Assembly: GCA_002633005.1 (NCBI GenBank)
Contig: NMRA01000158.1
Location: forward strand, 560,433 to 624,432
DNA from: Phoronis australis
Taxonomy: Eukaryota; Phoronida; Phoronidae
Length of the DNA stretch: 64,000 nucleotides
Reading direction: 5' to 3'
Positions within the stretch are counted from its first letter, which is position 1; every line of letters starts with the position of its first letter. Positions 1 through 11,110 of the stretch are shown here, in pieces. The position numbers and the translations under genes were made by a program. The notes below the pieces were generated by a model, which was not told the DNA's origin, ran no database searches, and saw only the letters and a program-made list of their open reading frames with translations.

Positions 1-1533
1 TCGCGAGTTTGCTCTTCAATACCTTCCAAGTACGGGAAAAATAGGTCAGTCGCAAAACGACACGCATGTCACTAGTGTTAATTTTCTTTCCGAGGTATAA
101 AACAAAGCCGGGATTTGGTTTTTACATGTTGTGAAAAGACGTTTTTGAAAACTGAAGTTGTGTAAAATGAAAGTGACACACACCATATAAACTGCGTGTC
201 AATTTTAAACCACACGCGGTCGTTTGTAGTGCGCAATGATGGGCGCTAGCTTGAACTGTGGGCGCTTAATTGGAAATTCTCAAAATTTAAGGGAGGACTT
301 TTAATAGATCAGTGAGCGCTTATTATGAAACACTTTAAAGGTAGGGAGTAGGCTTGTGCGTGAGCATAGTCGTTAACCTCAGTGTTTGCGGTAATAAGAT
401 ATTAAAACGCTGCAATGGTAAGAAACGTTATAATAATACGATTTTGCGAGGCAAACTCCATCTGGTAGGGGTGACTTTCTGGATATCGTTACCACCTACA
501 TTGTACCCTTTTTAGCCACCCGGAATGATTTTTTTAACTGCCCGCTTCAGCCGGAACAAGGTTGTTTCTATAGGAGTCTGAACATTTTACGGCGACGGTG
601 GTTCGGGGAGCGAAAAGTTGCCGGGGGGTGTATAAAGAGAAGAATGAAAAGTTCGCTAACTGGAACCACAATTTCGCATCTAGTGCCAGTTTAGTTGCAA
701 TAGCTGGCTACGGGCATAGAATACAGGGTTTACAGAACATCGACCTCGGGAAACATCGGAACAGGATAACGTTAGTTCTGGGTTATATCGGTCCCGGGAC
801 ATCGGGTCTTTTATAACCGCTGGGAAACTGAGTTCATTTTCAAATAAACCAGAGCCAAGCCGGTATACTCTTTCATTTAGGACTGTCGCTGTTCTTTGAA
901 GTGGTGCGCACGCGTGAGTTCACGCACTTGAATCGTTGGAGTAGGCCTACACTTTACGTTGGCAACAACGTGTGAAAGACAATCATATTTCGCGCACGTA
1001 GCCCCAGAAACAAGTAAAGGGTTTGAGAATTTCTTGGCAACTGAAAGTAAAGACGTGACCGTCGTTTGGCGATTAATAAGGTTGTCATTTTCACTTTGGC
1101 TGTCTTAATACGATAAAAGGAGAAGCACATCTCAGTCTAAGTCACGATTGTCTGCCGGGACCGCTTGCGCGCTAACGGTGCCGCAGTGCGATATCAGGGA
1201 TATTGTCGTGGATGTTTGGTACATGTAATAAGGACATCTTATGTGAAAAATAAGCATTTTTGTCCACCACAAAGTTTGGTAAGTTGATCGCTTAAGAATT
1301 AATAGAAACACTGTTGTTTTGTGAAGTGTTATCACGTGTAAGCAGTGGCCCGAAACTTTCTTCGGCGAATCCGGGAATTTACAAAAGTGGCCGAAAGTGT
1401 TAGCCAATGAAACGCGTCAAAGATCGATTCTTCATATCCCATGTTCACGCGACTTGCTTACAAGTCATCGGGAGGCCTGTTCTCGGTTAGTGTTCTTTTG
1501 AACTTGTATTTGGCAACAACCAAATAACGGTCG
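1..1533. repeat. Left arm of a long inverted repeat
   Basis: This stretch matches the reverse complement of 5876-7866 nearly end to end. For example, bases 1-140 pair with 7730-7866, and 1445-1530 pair with 5880-5960. Identity is high but not perfect, and the right arm carries two extra insertions (6341-6488 and 6632-6876). No conserved coding frame is visible; the open frame at 598-816 has no recognisable homology. Parts of the arm (about 870-1400) also match the interior of the TIR element at 44277-45966, so the arms belong to the same transposon family. The window starts at or near the arm's outer end, so the true boundary may lie outside. Confidence 0.8.
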
Positions 1534-1570
1534 GATTAACAAGAGCTGCTTTGTATTTGCCAGGTATCTG

Positions 1571-1715
1571 TTGAGAAGTGTAAAAACTCAGCTCGCATTC
1601 GTTGGAAATTCCAGGTCGCATTTTGCGACTTTATATGAGCTGACAAAAATCTCAGCTCGCATTTCCAAATTTCAGGTCGCAAATGCGACCTGCAGCTCGT
1701 TATGTCGAGCCCTGC
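1571..1715. repeat. Dispersed repeat of AGCTCGCA/AGGTCGCA units, copy 1
   Basis: The segment is built from alternating AGCTCGCA and AGGTCGCA words about 25-35 bp apart and ends in a short hairpin, AGGTCGCA-AA-TGCGACCT. The same segment recurs inverted at 4808-4960 and, more diverged, at 8440-8585. The 101-residue open frame across it (1571-1876) is a by-product of the repeat and is not a gene. Confidence 0.7.
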
Positions 1716-3349
1716 ACAACTACTTTTCAGGAACGGATAATAAAACTATGAAGGAAATGGGTGAGGGAGTTAGAACTAGGATAATGCAGAGTACTGATAA
1801 CCACCAACCGCATACAGCGCAGAAACAAGAGATGATCCATCATTTTAAACATTGTCCCCAAACAGAGCCATGCTAATAAGACAGCAATGGGTGCTTAATG
1901 GAAAATTCTCAAATATAGGGGGTGGGTGCTTGTAGTCGAGCAGAGGACACTTAATCTAAAATTTTCAAATGTATAGATAAGGTGGTTATATGAACAGGGG
2001 TGTAAACATAAATGTTTACAGTAATTAGGAATGCTAACGCATTAAAGAAGAACAACAAAGGATTCCACTCTAAAACACGGAACAAAACAATAGTTTTCAA
2101 AGATGGTGCTGCTGATGGCTTTTAAAACACATATCTCTCAATTTCATATTGACTACTTAAAGCGCTTGACACAGGGAGAAAATATCTGCTCGGAAATGCG
2201 AGTGACGGCAAACTTGCACTTGTACATGCAAACTTGGGCTTGTAAATGGTGGCGAATAAAAAAAAAACACAAAAAGTTTGGAGCCCTGCTCGACGCTCAT
2301 ACGAGTGATCCAATGTGGAGATTGTATTTCTAATTTTATAAGCGTTTTACTCAATACTTTATTTTCATTGCTTCTTGCATGCTTATGTCGAGCCCAAGGC
2401 TTAGCAAATTTTTCTTATGAAAGTTGGTCAACCATCGCATTCCGTTATTTTAATAACTTCATGTCGTGTTTGGAATATATCTTGTCTTGACTGCTAGGTG
2501 TTAATTGGTAAAACTCTGTCCATTTGTAACAACTACATTTCATAGTTTGTTGACTTGAAGTGATAACAGTGTTGTTTCAAGAATCAAATTTGCAGACCAG
2601 CAAAGAGTTCAAAGAGTTCATACATAGCCCTGACACTATTCTCAGAAAACCAACTCAAGTAGAGGTTTTGAGAAAACGTTATTGTCTGGCAGTTCTGCTT
2701 TTCTGCAAAAGTCTGCTTTACGAAGACAGACGAACCTATCAACAAATGAGCCACACCCGTTTTGAGTAACCAAACCTTTGCGAGTGGTTGAAAATTGTTT
2801 TTGATCCAATATTGAAAGGTATGTTAAAATGAATACTTGGGAAGCATGTAAAAGTCCAAATATATGCCTTTAAGCGAGTGGCATCTGCGATACAACATTT
2901 AGAGCGAAGAACACAGTCACAAGGCACCAAACATTGAAATTATCAAACAGAGATCAATAATGAATAACCATGCTACACTGCTACCTAACAGTCTGGAGAT
3001 TGCATTTGGAACAGCTACACAGATGAATTTGGAAAACAAAATGTTCAAAATTACGTACCTATATATGACACCTTTTTTACTGGCAAAGTGCCAGTAGCGC
3101 TTCTTGTTAATCTCCGAGCCATATCTTACGGTCTGAAACACCAAGACATCAAGACTGACTGGTAAACTCGTTGTGAAAATGTTGCATTCAGTAAATGGAC
3201 TCTATATAATACTGAAAGGCACCAAGAAACAAGTTTGTGGTGAAAAATCATATAGAAACAATCCTTCTTCGTTCACATTTGATTTAGGCCAGAACAGAAG
3301 CACAAACTTTAAAATAAGCGCGTAAGTAAATAACGACATATCTATCCTA
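1716..3349. other. Non-coding spacer inside the repeat complex
   Basis: I see no gene here. Bases 1888-1990 contain worn copies of the GCGCTTAA/GGAAATTCTC words found in the subterminal part of the TIR elements, which suggests transposon debris. Bases 3305-3347 match the reverse complement of 8803-8840 and form the left flank of the inserted element at 3350. The short open frames lack homology and codon structure. Confidence 0.5.
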
Positions 3350-4588
3350 CCGTAATCGTTCGGGTTAACGCCCATGCTCAGTTAATCGCCCACCCCTACT
3401 TTAGGTGGATTTTCGATTTAACCGCCCACTGCTCGGTTAACCGCCCCCCTGCTATTTTTGAAGATTTCCAATTAAGCGCCCACCTCTCGGTTAAGCGCCC
3501 ATCCCCTACTTTTGACGATTGGTGATTACCGCCCTGTGCTAATAGGAAACGCGAATCCCCGACCTTTTAGATTAAGATCGATGATAACATTGAGTGCAAC
3601 GACGGCCTCAGAGACCGCGGTTTAGCAATGTGAATTATGATACCAGTAACAAATTATTGTAACGGGTCATCGATTAACTTCAAAATGTAATACTTGAACA
3701 CTTTGTCACTTTCTTTTCTTCTCATGTTCGCAAACTTTAGGAACCGCGCTGGCGTCTNNNNNNNNNNNNNNNNNNNNNNNNNNNNNNNNNNNNNNNNNNN
3801 NNNNNNNNNNNNNNNNNNNNNNNNNNNNNNNNNNNNNNNNNNNNNNNNNNNNNNNNNNNNNNNNNNNNNNNNNNNNNNNNNNNNNNNNNNNNNNNNNNNN
3901 NNNNNNNNNNNNNNNNNNNNNNNNNNNNNNNNNNNNNNNNNNNNNNNNNNNNNNNNNNNNNNNNNNNNNNNNNNNNNNNNNNNNNNNNNNNNNNNNNNNN
4001 NNNNNNNNNNNNNNNNNNNNNNNNNNNNNNNNNNNNNNNNNNNNNNNNNNNNNNNNNNNNNNNNNNNNNNNNNNNNNNNNNNNNNNNNNNNNNNNNNNNN
4101 NNNNNNNNNNNNNNNNNNNNNNNNNNNNNNNNNNNNNNNNNNNNNNNNNNNNNNNNNNNNNNNNNNNNNNNNNNNNNNNNNNNNNNNNNNNNNNNNNNNN
4201 NNNNNNNNNNNNNNNNNNNNNNNNNNNNNNNNNNNNNNNNNNNNNNNNNNNNNNNNNNNNNNNNCGGAGTTTGACCACACTCTACATTTTCGAAACTATT
4301 TGTTAATTAGAGTGCGCAGAGTACGCACTTGGTGGCGATAAAGTTCTTTTCAAAGTGTTAGGCGATCCCAGTATGTGGCTTAGTACGTGTGGTGACTCAG
4401 ATCATAAGGTAAGATTAACCGCCCAGGGCGGTTGCCTGTCGTAATAAGCGCCCATGTTCAGTTACCCCCCCCCCCCCCCGATTTCTTGAAATTTCACGTT
4501 TAAGCGCCCATGTCTGGTTAACCGCCCACCCCCGATTTTTTGGGTTCGCCAATTTAACCGCCCAGGGCGTTAACCCGAACGATTACGG
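3350..4588. mobile_element. TIR transposon (non-autonomous), copy A, interrupted by an assembly gap
   Basis: The ends are inverted copies of CCGTAATCGTTCGGGTTAA and are flanked by TA on both sides (3348-3349 and 4589-4590). Inside the ends lie runs of the word GGTTAAGCGCCCA and its variants. An empty site exists: the flanks of this element are continuous in inverted orientation at about 8790-8840, where the element and one TA are absent. This supports a TA target duplication, as in Tc1/mariner-type elements, although no transposase is visible and the middle is masked by N. The sister copy at 44277-45966 shows what the gap probably holds. Confidence 0.85.
3758..4264. other. Assembly gap (507 N)
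   Basis: A run of N inside TIR element copy A. Long open frames reported across it on both strands are artefacts of the unknown bases. Confidence 0.99.
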
Positions 4589-4591
4589 TAT

Positions 4592-4725
4592 GTTTCGGTT
4601 TATTACTCTAAACCATTGCCATTGTCAAGGAAACAGTTCACAGACTCAAAACAGGCAACACAGGTAGAGAAGAGACTGTACAGGTACGTGTCAAAATGCA
4701 TTGTGAGGGGGAGAGAACACACAGT
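4592..4725. repeat. Segment repeated inverted at about 8685-8810
   Basis: The sequence from the right edge of TIR copy A through the GAGAGAACACA word matches the reverse complement of about 8685-8810. Together with 3305-3347 it is the disrupted counterpart of a continuous segment at 8685-8840. This shows that the TIR element inserted into an already repeated sequence. Confidence 0.75.
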
Positions 4726-4807
4726 GCTGTTCTCAGTCATTCCTTGACAACTGGTCACACTATAGATTGCTCTGGTGTTCAGATGCTAGACAAGGATAAT
4801 GCCACCC

Positions 4808-4960
4808 CAGGGCTCGACATAACGAGCTGCAGGTCGCATTTGCGACCTGAAATTTGGAAATGCGAGCTGAGATTTTTGTCAGCTCGTATTAAGTCGCTAA
4901 ATGCAACCTGGAATTTCCAACGTATGCGAGCTGAGTTTTTACACTTCTCGGAAGAAATGT
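4808..4960. repeat. AGCTCGCA/AGGTCGCA repeat, copy 2 (inverted to copy 1)
   Basis: Reverse complement of 1571-1715 with a few differences, including AAGTCGCTAAATGC where copy 1 has AGGTCGCATTTTGC. It lies symmetrically to copy 1 inside the inverted-repeat complex. The open frame 4696-5028 runs across it and is not supported as a gene. Confidence 0.7.
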
Positions 4961-5116
4961 GCCTCCCGTTCAGTAACACTAGGACCTCGCTAAAAAGTAA
5001 GACTTCGCGAGATTACGTGAGATATTGACGTGCATTTTAAATTAGAACACGTGACCTTGACTAGGTTTTAGCTAGGTCCTAGCGTAGGTCCTAGCGTATA
5101 CTGAACGCACACCTGG

Positions 5117-5850
5117 CATAATGATCATCAACATAATTTTGTCCGCATAATGGTCATAAACATAATTTCGTCTGCATAATGATCATCAACATAATTTTGT
5201 CCGCATAATGGTCATAAACATAATTCTGTCTGCATAATGGTCATCAACATAATTTTGTCCGCATAATGGTCATAAACATAATTTTGTCCACATAATGATC
5301 ATCAACATAATTTTGTCTGCATAATGATCAACATAATTTTGCCTGCATAATGGTCATCAACATAATTTTGTTCGCATAATGATCATCAACATAATTTTGT
5401 CCGCATAATGATCAACATAATTTTGTCTGCATAATGGTCATCAACATAATTTTGTCTGCATAATGATCATCGACATAATTTTGTCCGCATAATGGTCATC
5501 AACATAATTTTGTCCGCATAATGATCATCAACATAATTTTGTCCCCATAATGGTCATCAACATAATTTTGTCCGCATAATGATCATCAACATAATGTTGT
5601 CTGCATAATAGTCATGAACATAATTTTGTCTGCATACTAAGCAACATAATATTGTCCACATAATGGTCATAAACATAGTTTTGTCCACATAATGGTCATC
5701 AACATAATTTTGTCCGCATAATGATCATCGACATAATTTTGTCTGCATAATGGTCACAATAATGATTTTGTCCGCATAATGGATATAAAATGTATTCCGC
5801 ATAATGGTCATAATAATTTTGTCCCCATAATGATCATAATAATTTTGCTG
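5117..5850 (+). repeat. 29-bp minisatellite, about 25 copies
   Basis: Head-to-tail units of the form CATAATGGTCATCAACAT followed by AATTTTGTCCG, with GGTC/GATC and CCG/CTG variants alternating along the array. Some units lack a few bases (CATAATGATCAACATAA). The last units (5750-5850) are shorter and more diverged. There is no unique spacer between units, so this is a tandem repeat and not a CRISPR array. Confidence 0.97.
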
Positions 5851-6340
5851 TTAAAGGCGAAGGCAACCTTTTTAATCCGACCGTTATTTGGTTGTTTCCA
5901 AATCCAAGTTCAAAAGAACGCCAACCGAGAACAGCCCTCCCGATGACTTGTACATGTCAGCAAGTCGCGTGAACATGGGATACGCAGAATCGATCTTTGA
6001 CGCGTTTCATTTGCTAAAACTTTCGGCAACTTTTGCAAGTTTCCGGATTCGGGCCGGAAAGTTTCGGGCCACTGCATAACACGTGATAAAATGTCACAAC
6101 ACGGCGGTGTTTCCACTAATTCTTAAGTGATCAACTTATCAAACTTTGTGGTGGACAGATATGTTTATTTTTTGCGTAAGATGTCCTTATTACATCTACC
6201 AAATATCCACGACAACATCCCTGATATTGCCGGCACTGCGGCACTGTTTGGTCAGATTGTTAGCGTGCAAGCGGTCCCGGCACAAAATCGTGACTTAGAG
6301 ATGAGCGTCTCGTTTTTTATTGCCTATGACAGCCAACGTC

Positions 6341-6488
6341 AGGGGCGGATCCAGGATTTTTATTTAGGGGGGGGAGGCCAAGGCAGAGTATTAGCCAGGA
6401 TTTTGCCCGTCAGAAGGCGCACCTCCGAACTGCCAAATGGTATCTGGGAGTTTTAGGGGGGGCATGGCCCCCCTCTAAATCCGCCACT
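6341..6488. mobile_element. 148-bp MITE in the right arm
   Basis: The ends are near-inverted copies of AGTGGCGGATTTA. Guanine runs follow the left end and cytosine runs precede the right end. The left arm lacks this segment: around 1095-1115 the flanking words AGTGAAAATG and AGACAGCC (read inverted) are nearly contiguous, so it inserted after the arms diverged. One similar end, AGGCGGATTTAGG, occurs alone at about 30706. Confidence 0.7.
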
Positions 6489-6631
6489 GAAAGTGAAAAT
6501 GACAACCCTATTAATCGCCAAGCGACGGCCACGTCTTTACTTTCAGTTACCAAGAAATTATCTAACCCCTTATTTCTGGGGCTACGTGCGCGAAATATGA
6601 TTTGACTTTCACATGTTGCTGCCAGCGTAAA

Positions 6632-6876
6632 TAATGGGCGCATCCAGGGGGGATCGGGGCGAATTGGCGAATTGGGCAAAAAAGTTTGCCTCAGTGAAAC
6701 AAAAAGTCCCTTGAGTAAACGAGACAAAAATTCAGTCCACAGGAATTCGGCGCGGATGCACGATTGGCAAGCCTGAACCTAGTGGCCCCGTTTTTTGGTC
6801 CTCGTTGATTTTTTTCAGTAACAGGTCTGCATATGGAAGAATTCGAGCCCCCCCTATATTTTAGGCTGGGTGCACG
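6632..6876. mobile_element. Second insertion in the right arm (MITE-like)
   Basis: A segment of about 245 bp present in the right arm and absent from the left arm (around 950-975). It starts with GGGCGCATCCAGGGGGG and ends with a C-run followed by TATATTTTAGGCTGGGTGCACG, which are roughly inverted to each other. Exact borders and target duplication are unclear. Confidence 0.5.
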
Positions 6877-7866
6877 TATGTAAAGTGTAGGCCTGCTCTA
6901 GCGATTCAAGTGGGGGGACTTCAAAGCTGCAAATCAAAAGAGAACAGCTACCGTCCTAAATGAAAGAGTATACCGGCTTGGCTCTGTTAAGCACCCGGGT
7001 ACGTGCCAGTGGTTTATTTGAAAATGAACTCATAGATTCCCGGCGGTTATAAAAGACCCGATGCTTTACGATATTCCCCGAGACCGATATAATCCAGAAC
7101 TGATATTTCCTGTGACGATGTTTCCCGAGGTCGATGTTCCCTAAACCCTATATTCTATGCCCATAGCCAGCTGTTGCAACTAAACGGGTACTAGATGTGA
7201 AATTGTGGTCAACGATTTTTTATTCTTCTCTTCTCTCTAGCAAGTTTTCGCTCCCCGGACCACCGTCGCCGTAAAATGTTCAGACTCCACTAGAAACATT
7301 CTTGTTTCGGATGAAGCGGGCAATTAAAAACAAAATTATTCCGGGTGGCTAAAAAGGGTATAATGTAGGTGGTAACGATATCCAGAAAGTCCTCCCTATA
7401 CTCGATGTAGTTTGTCTCGCAAAATCGTAATATTATAACGTTTCTTACCATTGCATTTGTTTAATATCTTATTAACACAAACACTCAGGTTAACGACAAT
7501 GCTCACGCACAAGCCTACTCCCTACCTTTGAAGTGTTTTGTAATAAGCGGTCACTGATTTACTAAGCGTTCCCCCTCAACCTTTGAGAATTTCCCATTAA
7601 GCGCCCACGGTTCAGGCTAGCGCCCATCATAGCGCACAACAAACGACCGCGCGTGATTTAAAATTGACACACAGCCTATATAGTGTGTCACTCTCATTTT
7701 ATAAAACAAATTCAGTTTTCGAAAACATCTTTTCTCAATATGTAAAAACCAAATCCCGGCTTTTGTTTCATACCTGCGAAAGAAACTTAACACTAGCGGC
7801 ATGCATGTCGTTTCGTGACTGACCTATTTTCCCCATACTTGGAAGGTATTGAGGAGCAAACTCGAA

Positions 7867-8885
7867 TTACGCGATGGAATCCCGCACGCACTCGGGAATT
7901 ACTTCGAGGCCATTCATTTCATAGAAAACGAATTGTTGAGTACAGCATAAGTACCACATTTTTATTATGAAATTTGCACTGAATTGTTCCTGCGCATCCA
8001 AATACGTCATTCTGTTAGGGCATCGTTTCACGTTTTTTTTGTCAAATGTTTTTCAAACGTCGAGTTAAGTTGCAAAATTTGGGTTGCGGACAAAAAGTGG
8101 AGGGAATTTGCACTCCGAGTTAGTTTGCATCTTTAACGACTTTGATGACAGCCAGTAGCAGATCAGACCTAGCAAAATCGCGGATACTTTTTCAACGGGC
8201 ATTTTCTCCCTTTTCACATCGCAAACGTAGCTACTCGAATGCTCGTGTTAGTTAGGGAGCACTGATCCAACTTTCACGTCGGCAACTTGCCTTGCGCTTG
8301 AGGGCCTTTCAATAGCCGTTGTGAGGAACAGTAATACCGTACCTGCATGAACGAACTCAATTTTGCGATCTGAAATTTGTCAGTATTTAACGCTGCAGGT
8401 AAGAGCATAATCTATACATTTTCTCGGTAATCTAAAAAAATCGATTTTGGAGCGTAAAAATGGCGGGAAATTTTTGCGACCTGGCATTTAAGAATGCGAG
8501 CTGGATTTTGAAAATGCAACCTGGGATTTTGGCTAGGTCGCAAAATGCAATCTGGCAATTTGAATAGTGTCGAACCCTGCACCCTCAGGCTCCTCATAAA
8601 GGAGGCTATTCTTATACGGTTGAACCATGCTGAGCATTACCTCAATAGAAACATTGGTTCATTTGAGCACCAACTGTTTTGATTTCTGGTCTCTCCCCCT
8701 CACAATGCATTTTGACTCGTCACCTGTACAGTCTCTTCTCCACCTGTTTTGAGTCTGTGAACTGTTTCCTTGACAATGGTTTAGAGTAATAAACCGAAAC
8801 ATTGGATAGATATGTCGTTATTTACTTACGCGCTAATTTTGAAGTTCATAATACTTCTTAGTCTCTAGTAAACTTATTCAAAATA
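7867..8885. other. Spacer with repeat fragments, no gene
   Basis: Bases 8440-8585 hold a diverged third copy of the AGCTCGCA/AGGTCGCA repeat, and 8685-8840 is the uninterrupted counterpart of the flanks of TIR copy A. The remainder, 7867-8430, shows no gene and no clear repeat. Confidence 0.55.
8440..8585. repeat. AGCTCGCA/AGGTCGCA repeat, copy 3 (diverged)
   Basis: Contains GCGACCTGGCATT, GCGAGCTGGATTTTG and AGGTCGCAAAATGC in the spacing seen in copies 1 and 2, ending in a degraded TCGAACCCTGC where copy 1 has TCGAGCCCTGC. Confidence 0.6.
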
Positions 8886-10096
8886 ACAAACAAGAGCAAC
8901 GCAGAGCGTTGAAATGCACCCACGAATGCACCGCAAACAGGGTGCTTCTACGGTTGTTTACATGTATCATAAAAACTGGCACTAGATGGCACAAAAATGT
9001 CCAATCCACACGAAGACAGGAACATGCCATCTTTCTTTAATAGAAAGGTATTTACCAAATTTTATAAAAATCTGTCAAAGCACTTCAGAGAAACAAAGGA
9101 AAACCGAAAAAATGAAACTGCCACTAGGAGGCACAGCGTTGGATTCACCTAAAAGTCATCGTAGTCTGTTGTTAGCTTCACATAAAGACACTAAATTTAA
9201 TAACGTTCCTGCAATAGGTTTAGGAGATACAGCTATGGGCGCAGAACTAAACTACCACTAGGAGTCCTCTTCACACTGAGAACATACACACCAATTTTTA
9301 TAATCATCCTTAGAATGGTTTGGTTGATAGAGAGTAGACTCACAAACTGTAAAAATGGCCACCAGGTGGCGCAAACTACATCGAATCCATCCAAGAAGAT
9401 ACAGAGGTTAACATAAAAAACTAAAATTGCCACAAGGGGGCAAACCGGTACTAGGATCCATCCGAAAGTCATTGACATCCGTCAACATCATATAAATACA
9501 CTTGCTAAATTTAATAAAGATCTTGCAAATGGTTTAAGAGATACAGCCATGTGTGCAAAAACAAAACAAAACTGTCACTAGAAGGTGCCACAGTAGTCGA
9601 AGTTGTCAGAAAATCTTAATCATCACGAGTCATCCTCTTCATAGCAAGAACACACATGCCAATTTTCACAATCATCCTTACATTGGTTTGGTTGACAGAG
9701 GAGTGGATGCAAAAGCAGGTTTGAAAACAGTAAAAATGGCCAATACGTGGAATAAACTATGTCAAATATATCCAAAAACGGGAGGATAGCATTATCTCAC
9801 TAATGGATGTCTATAAGCCAAATTTAATGAAAATACGTCGAGGACTTTTGAATATACAGAGGTAAGCGTAAAAATTAAAATTGCCACTAGGGAGCACACC
9901 AGCAGTCGGATTCGTCCGAATGTTCACTCATGCCGTCCCATCCATGAAAGGAACACGTGCAAAATTTCATGAACATACGTCAAAAGGCTTTGGAGATAGA
10001 GCAGCAGATGCTAGACAGACGTCGCACGGACTGATGGAGGGAGATGACGGAATGCCTCCATATATAGATGTGTGGGCGCACAAAAATGAAAACTAG
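8886..10096 (-). mobile_element. HINE/pearl-like element with a tandem core carrying CTCF-like motifs
   Basis: The left end is a hairpin, CAACGC-AGA-GCGTTG, followed by ATGCACCCAC. The right end (about 10018-10096) has GGAGATGACGG and ATGTGTGGGCGCAC, so TGCACCCAC and GTGGGCGCA form subterminal inverted repeats. Between them lie diverged tandem monomers, most 134-165 bp apart, each with a CCACTAGGNGGC-like word (near 8980, 9121, 9255, 9359, 9430, 9575, 9739 and 9884). This layout fits Helentron-derived non-autonomous elements with tandem cores. No Rep/helicase gene is present. Strand is assigned by placing the hairpin at the element's 3' end. Confidence 0.6.
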
Positions 10097-10309
10097 AAAA
10101 AAATCTACACACTTAGTTATATTTGACAAAAAGAACATGATTCTAAAGGCTGCTCAAGGTTGCAAAAAATGCAACCAATATAACATTTTCAACATTTTGG
10201 AAAATTGACTGCTATGAAAACAAGCTTACTTTTGCATATAAGACCCATCAAAGATATCGTTTTCTATATCACCAATAAACTGCTAAAAACAAATAAGTGT
10301 AGCCCTACT

Positions 10310-11110
10310 TTCCAAAATGGCCATTAGATGGCGCAAAATATGTCAAATCTATCCGAAATAGGGAACATGCCATCATTTTTTTAATAGTCTAAGAGAGCTA
10401 TTTAAGAAATTTCATAAAAATCAGCCAAGGAACTTCAGCGAAACAAAGGGAAACAGAAAAAATGAAATTACCATAAGGGGCACAGCGTTCATTGCATCCG
10501 TCTGAAAGTCGTCACCGTCTGTTGTTAACTGTTTTAATACACTTATTAAATTTACTAAAGATTCTCCAGTGGGTTAAGGAGATACAGCTATAGGCGCAAA
10601 CCAAACCAAAACTCCCACTAGGAGCTGCCACAGTAGACAAAGTCGTTGGAAAATCATCGTCAGCTGTCCTCTTCACAGTAAAAACGTACATGCAAATTTT
10701 CACATTCATCCTTACAGCGGTTTGGTCGACAGAGGGGCGGATGCCAAAAAAACAGACTTGAAAACAATAAAAATGACCACAAGGTGGCAGAAAATACCTC
10801 GAATCCATCCGAAAACAGGAGGATAGTGTCATCTCACTAACAAATGCACATACGCTAAATTTTATGAAAATCTGTGGAAGACCTTTGAAGACACAGAGGT
10901 AAGCGTAAAAAACTAAAATTGCCACTAGCCGTCGGATCCGTTTGAAAGTTCGCTCATGCCATCCCATCCATGAAAGGAACACATGTGCAAAATTTTATGA
11001 ACATACGTCAAAGGGTTTTGGAGAGAGCAGCAGATGTCGGACGGACGGATGCCGGACGGAGATGACGGCATAATACGTCCACGTATAAATATGTGGGCGC
11101 ATAAAAAGGA
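10310..11110 (-). mobile_element. Second HINE/pearl-like array
   Basis: The monomers repeat the order seen in 8986-9900: 10400-10620 aligns with 9050-9260 over its length, including ACAGCGTT and GGAGATACAGCTAT. CTCF-like words lie near 10320, 10469, 10614, 10777 and 10921. The array ends at about 11036-11110 with the same terminal block (GGACGGACGG, GAGATGACGGCATAAT, TATGTGGGCGCA). The hairpin end is missing, so it is truncated or fused to the first element. The 156-residue minus-strand open frame here comes from the repeat. Confidence 0.55.

Larger units (their letters stand above)
5876..7866. repeat. Right arm of the long inverted repeat
   Basis: Reverse complement of 1-1533, longer because of insertions at 6341-6488 and about 6632-6876. 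The pairing ends near 7866, just before AATTACGCG. Words close to the outer end (7550-7620, AAGCGCCCA-type) resemble the subterminal repeats of the TIR elements at 3350 and 44277. Open frames inside (such as 6127-6456 and 6410-6727) show no protein family features. Confidence 0.8.

Noticed and set aside
3654..4341. Open frames of about 200 codons on both strands
   Set aside because: They are mostly N from the assembly gap inside a transposon.
5117..5850. Regular direct repeats that could suggest a CRISPR array
   Set aside because: Units abut without unique spacers, the context is an animal genome, and variants drift along the array as in a minisatellite.
10512..10982. 156-residue minus-strand open frame
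   Set aside because: It lies wholly in the tandem HINE-like monomers; the peptide repeats imperfectly with the neighbouring frames and shows no domain.
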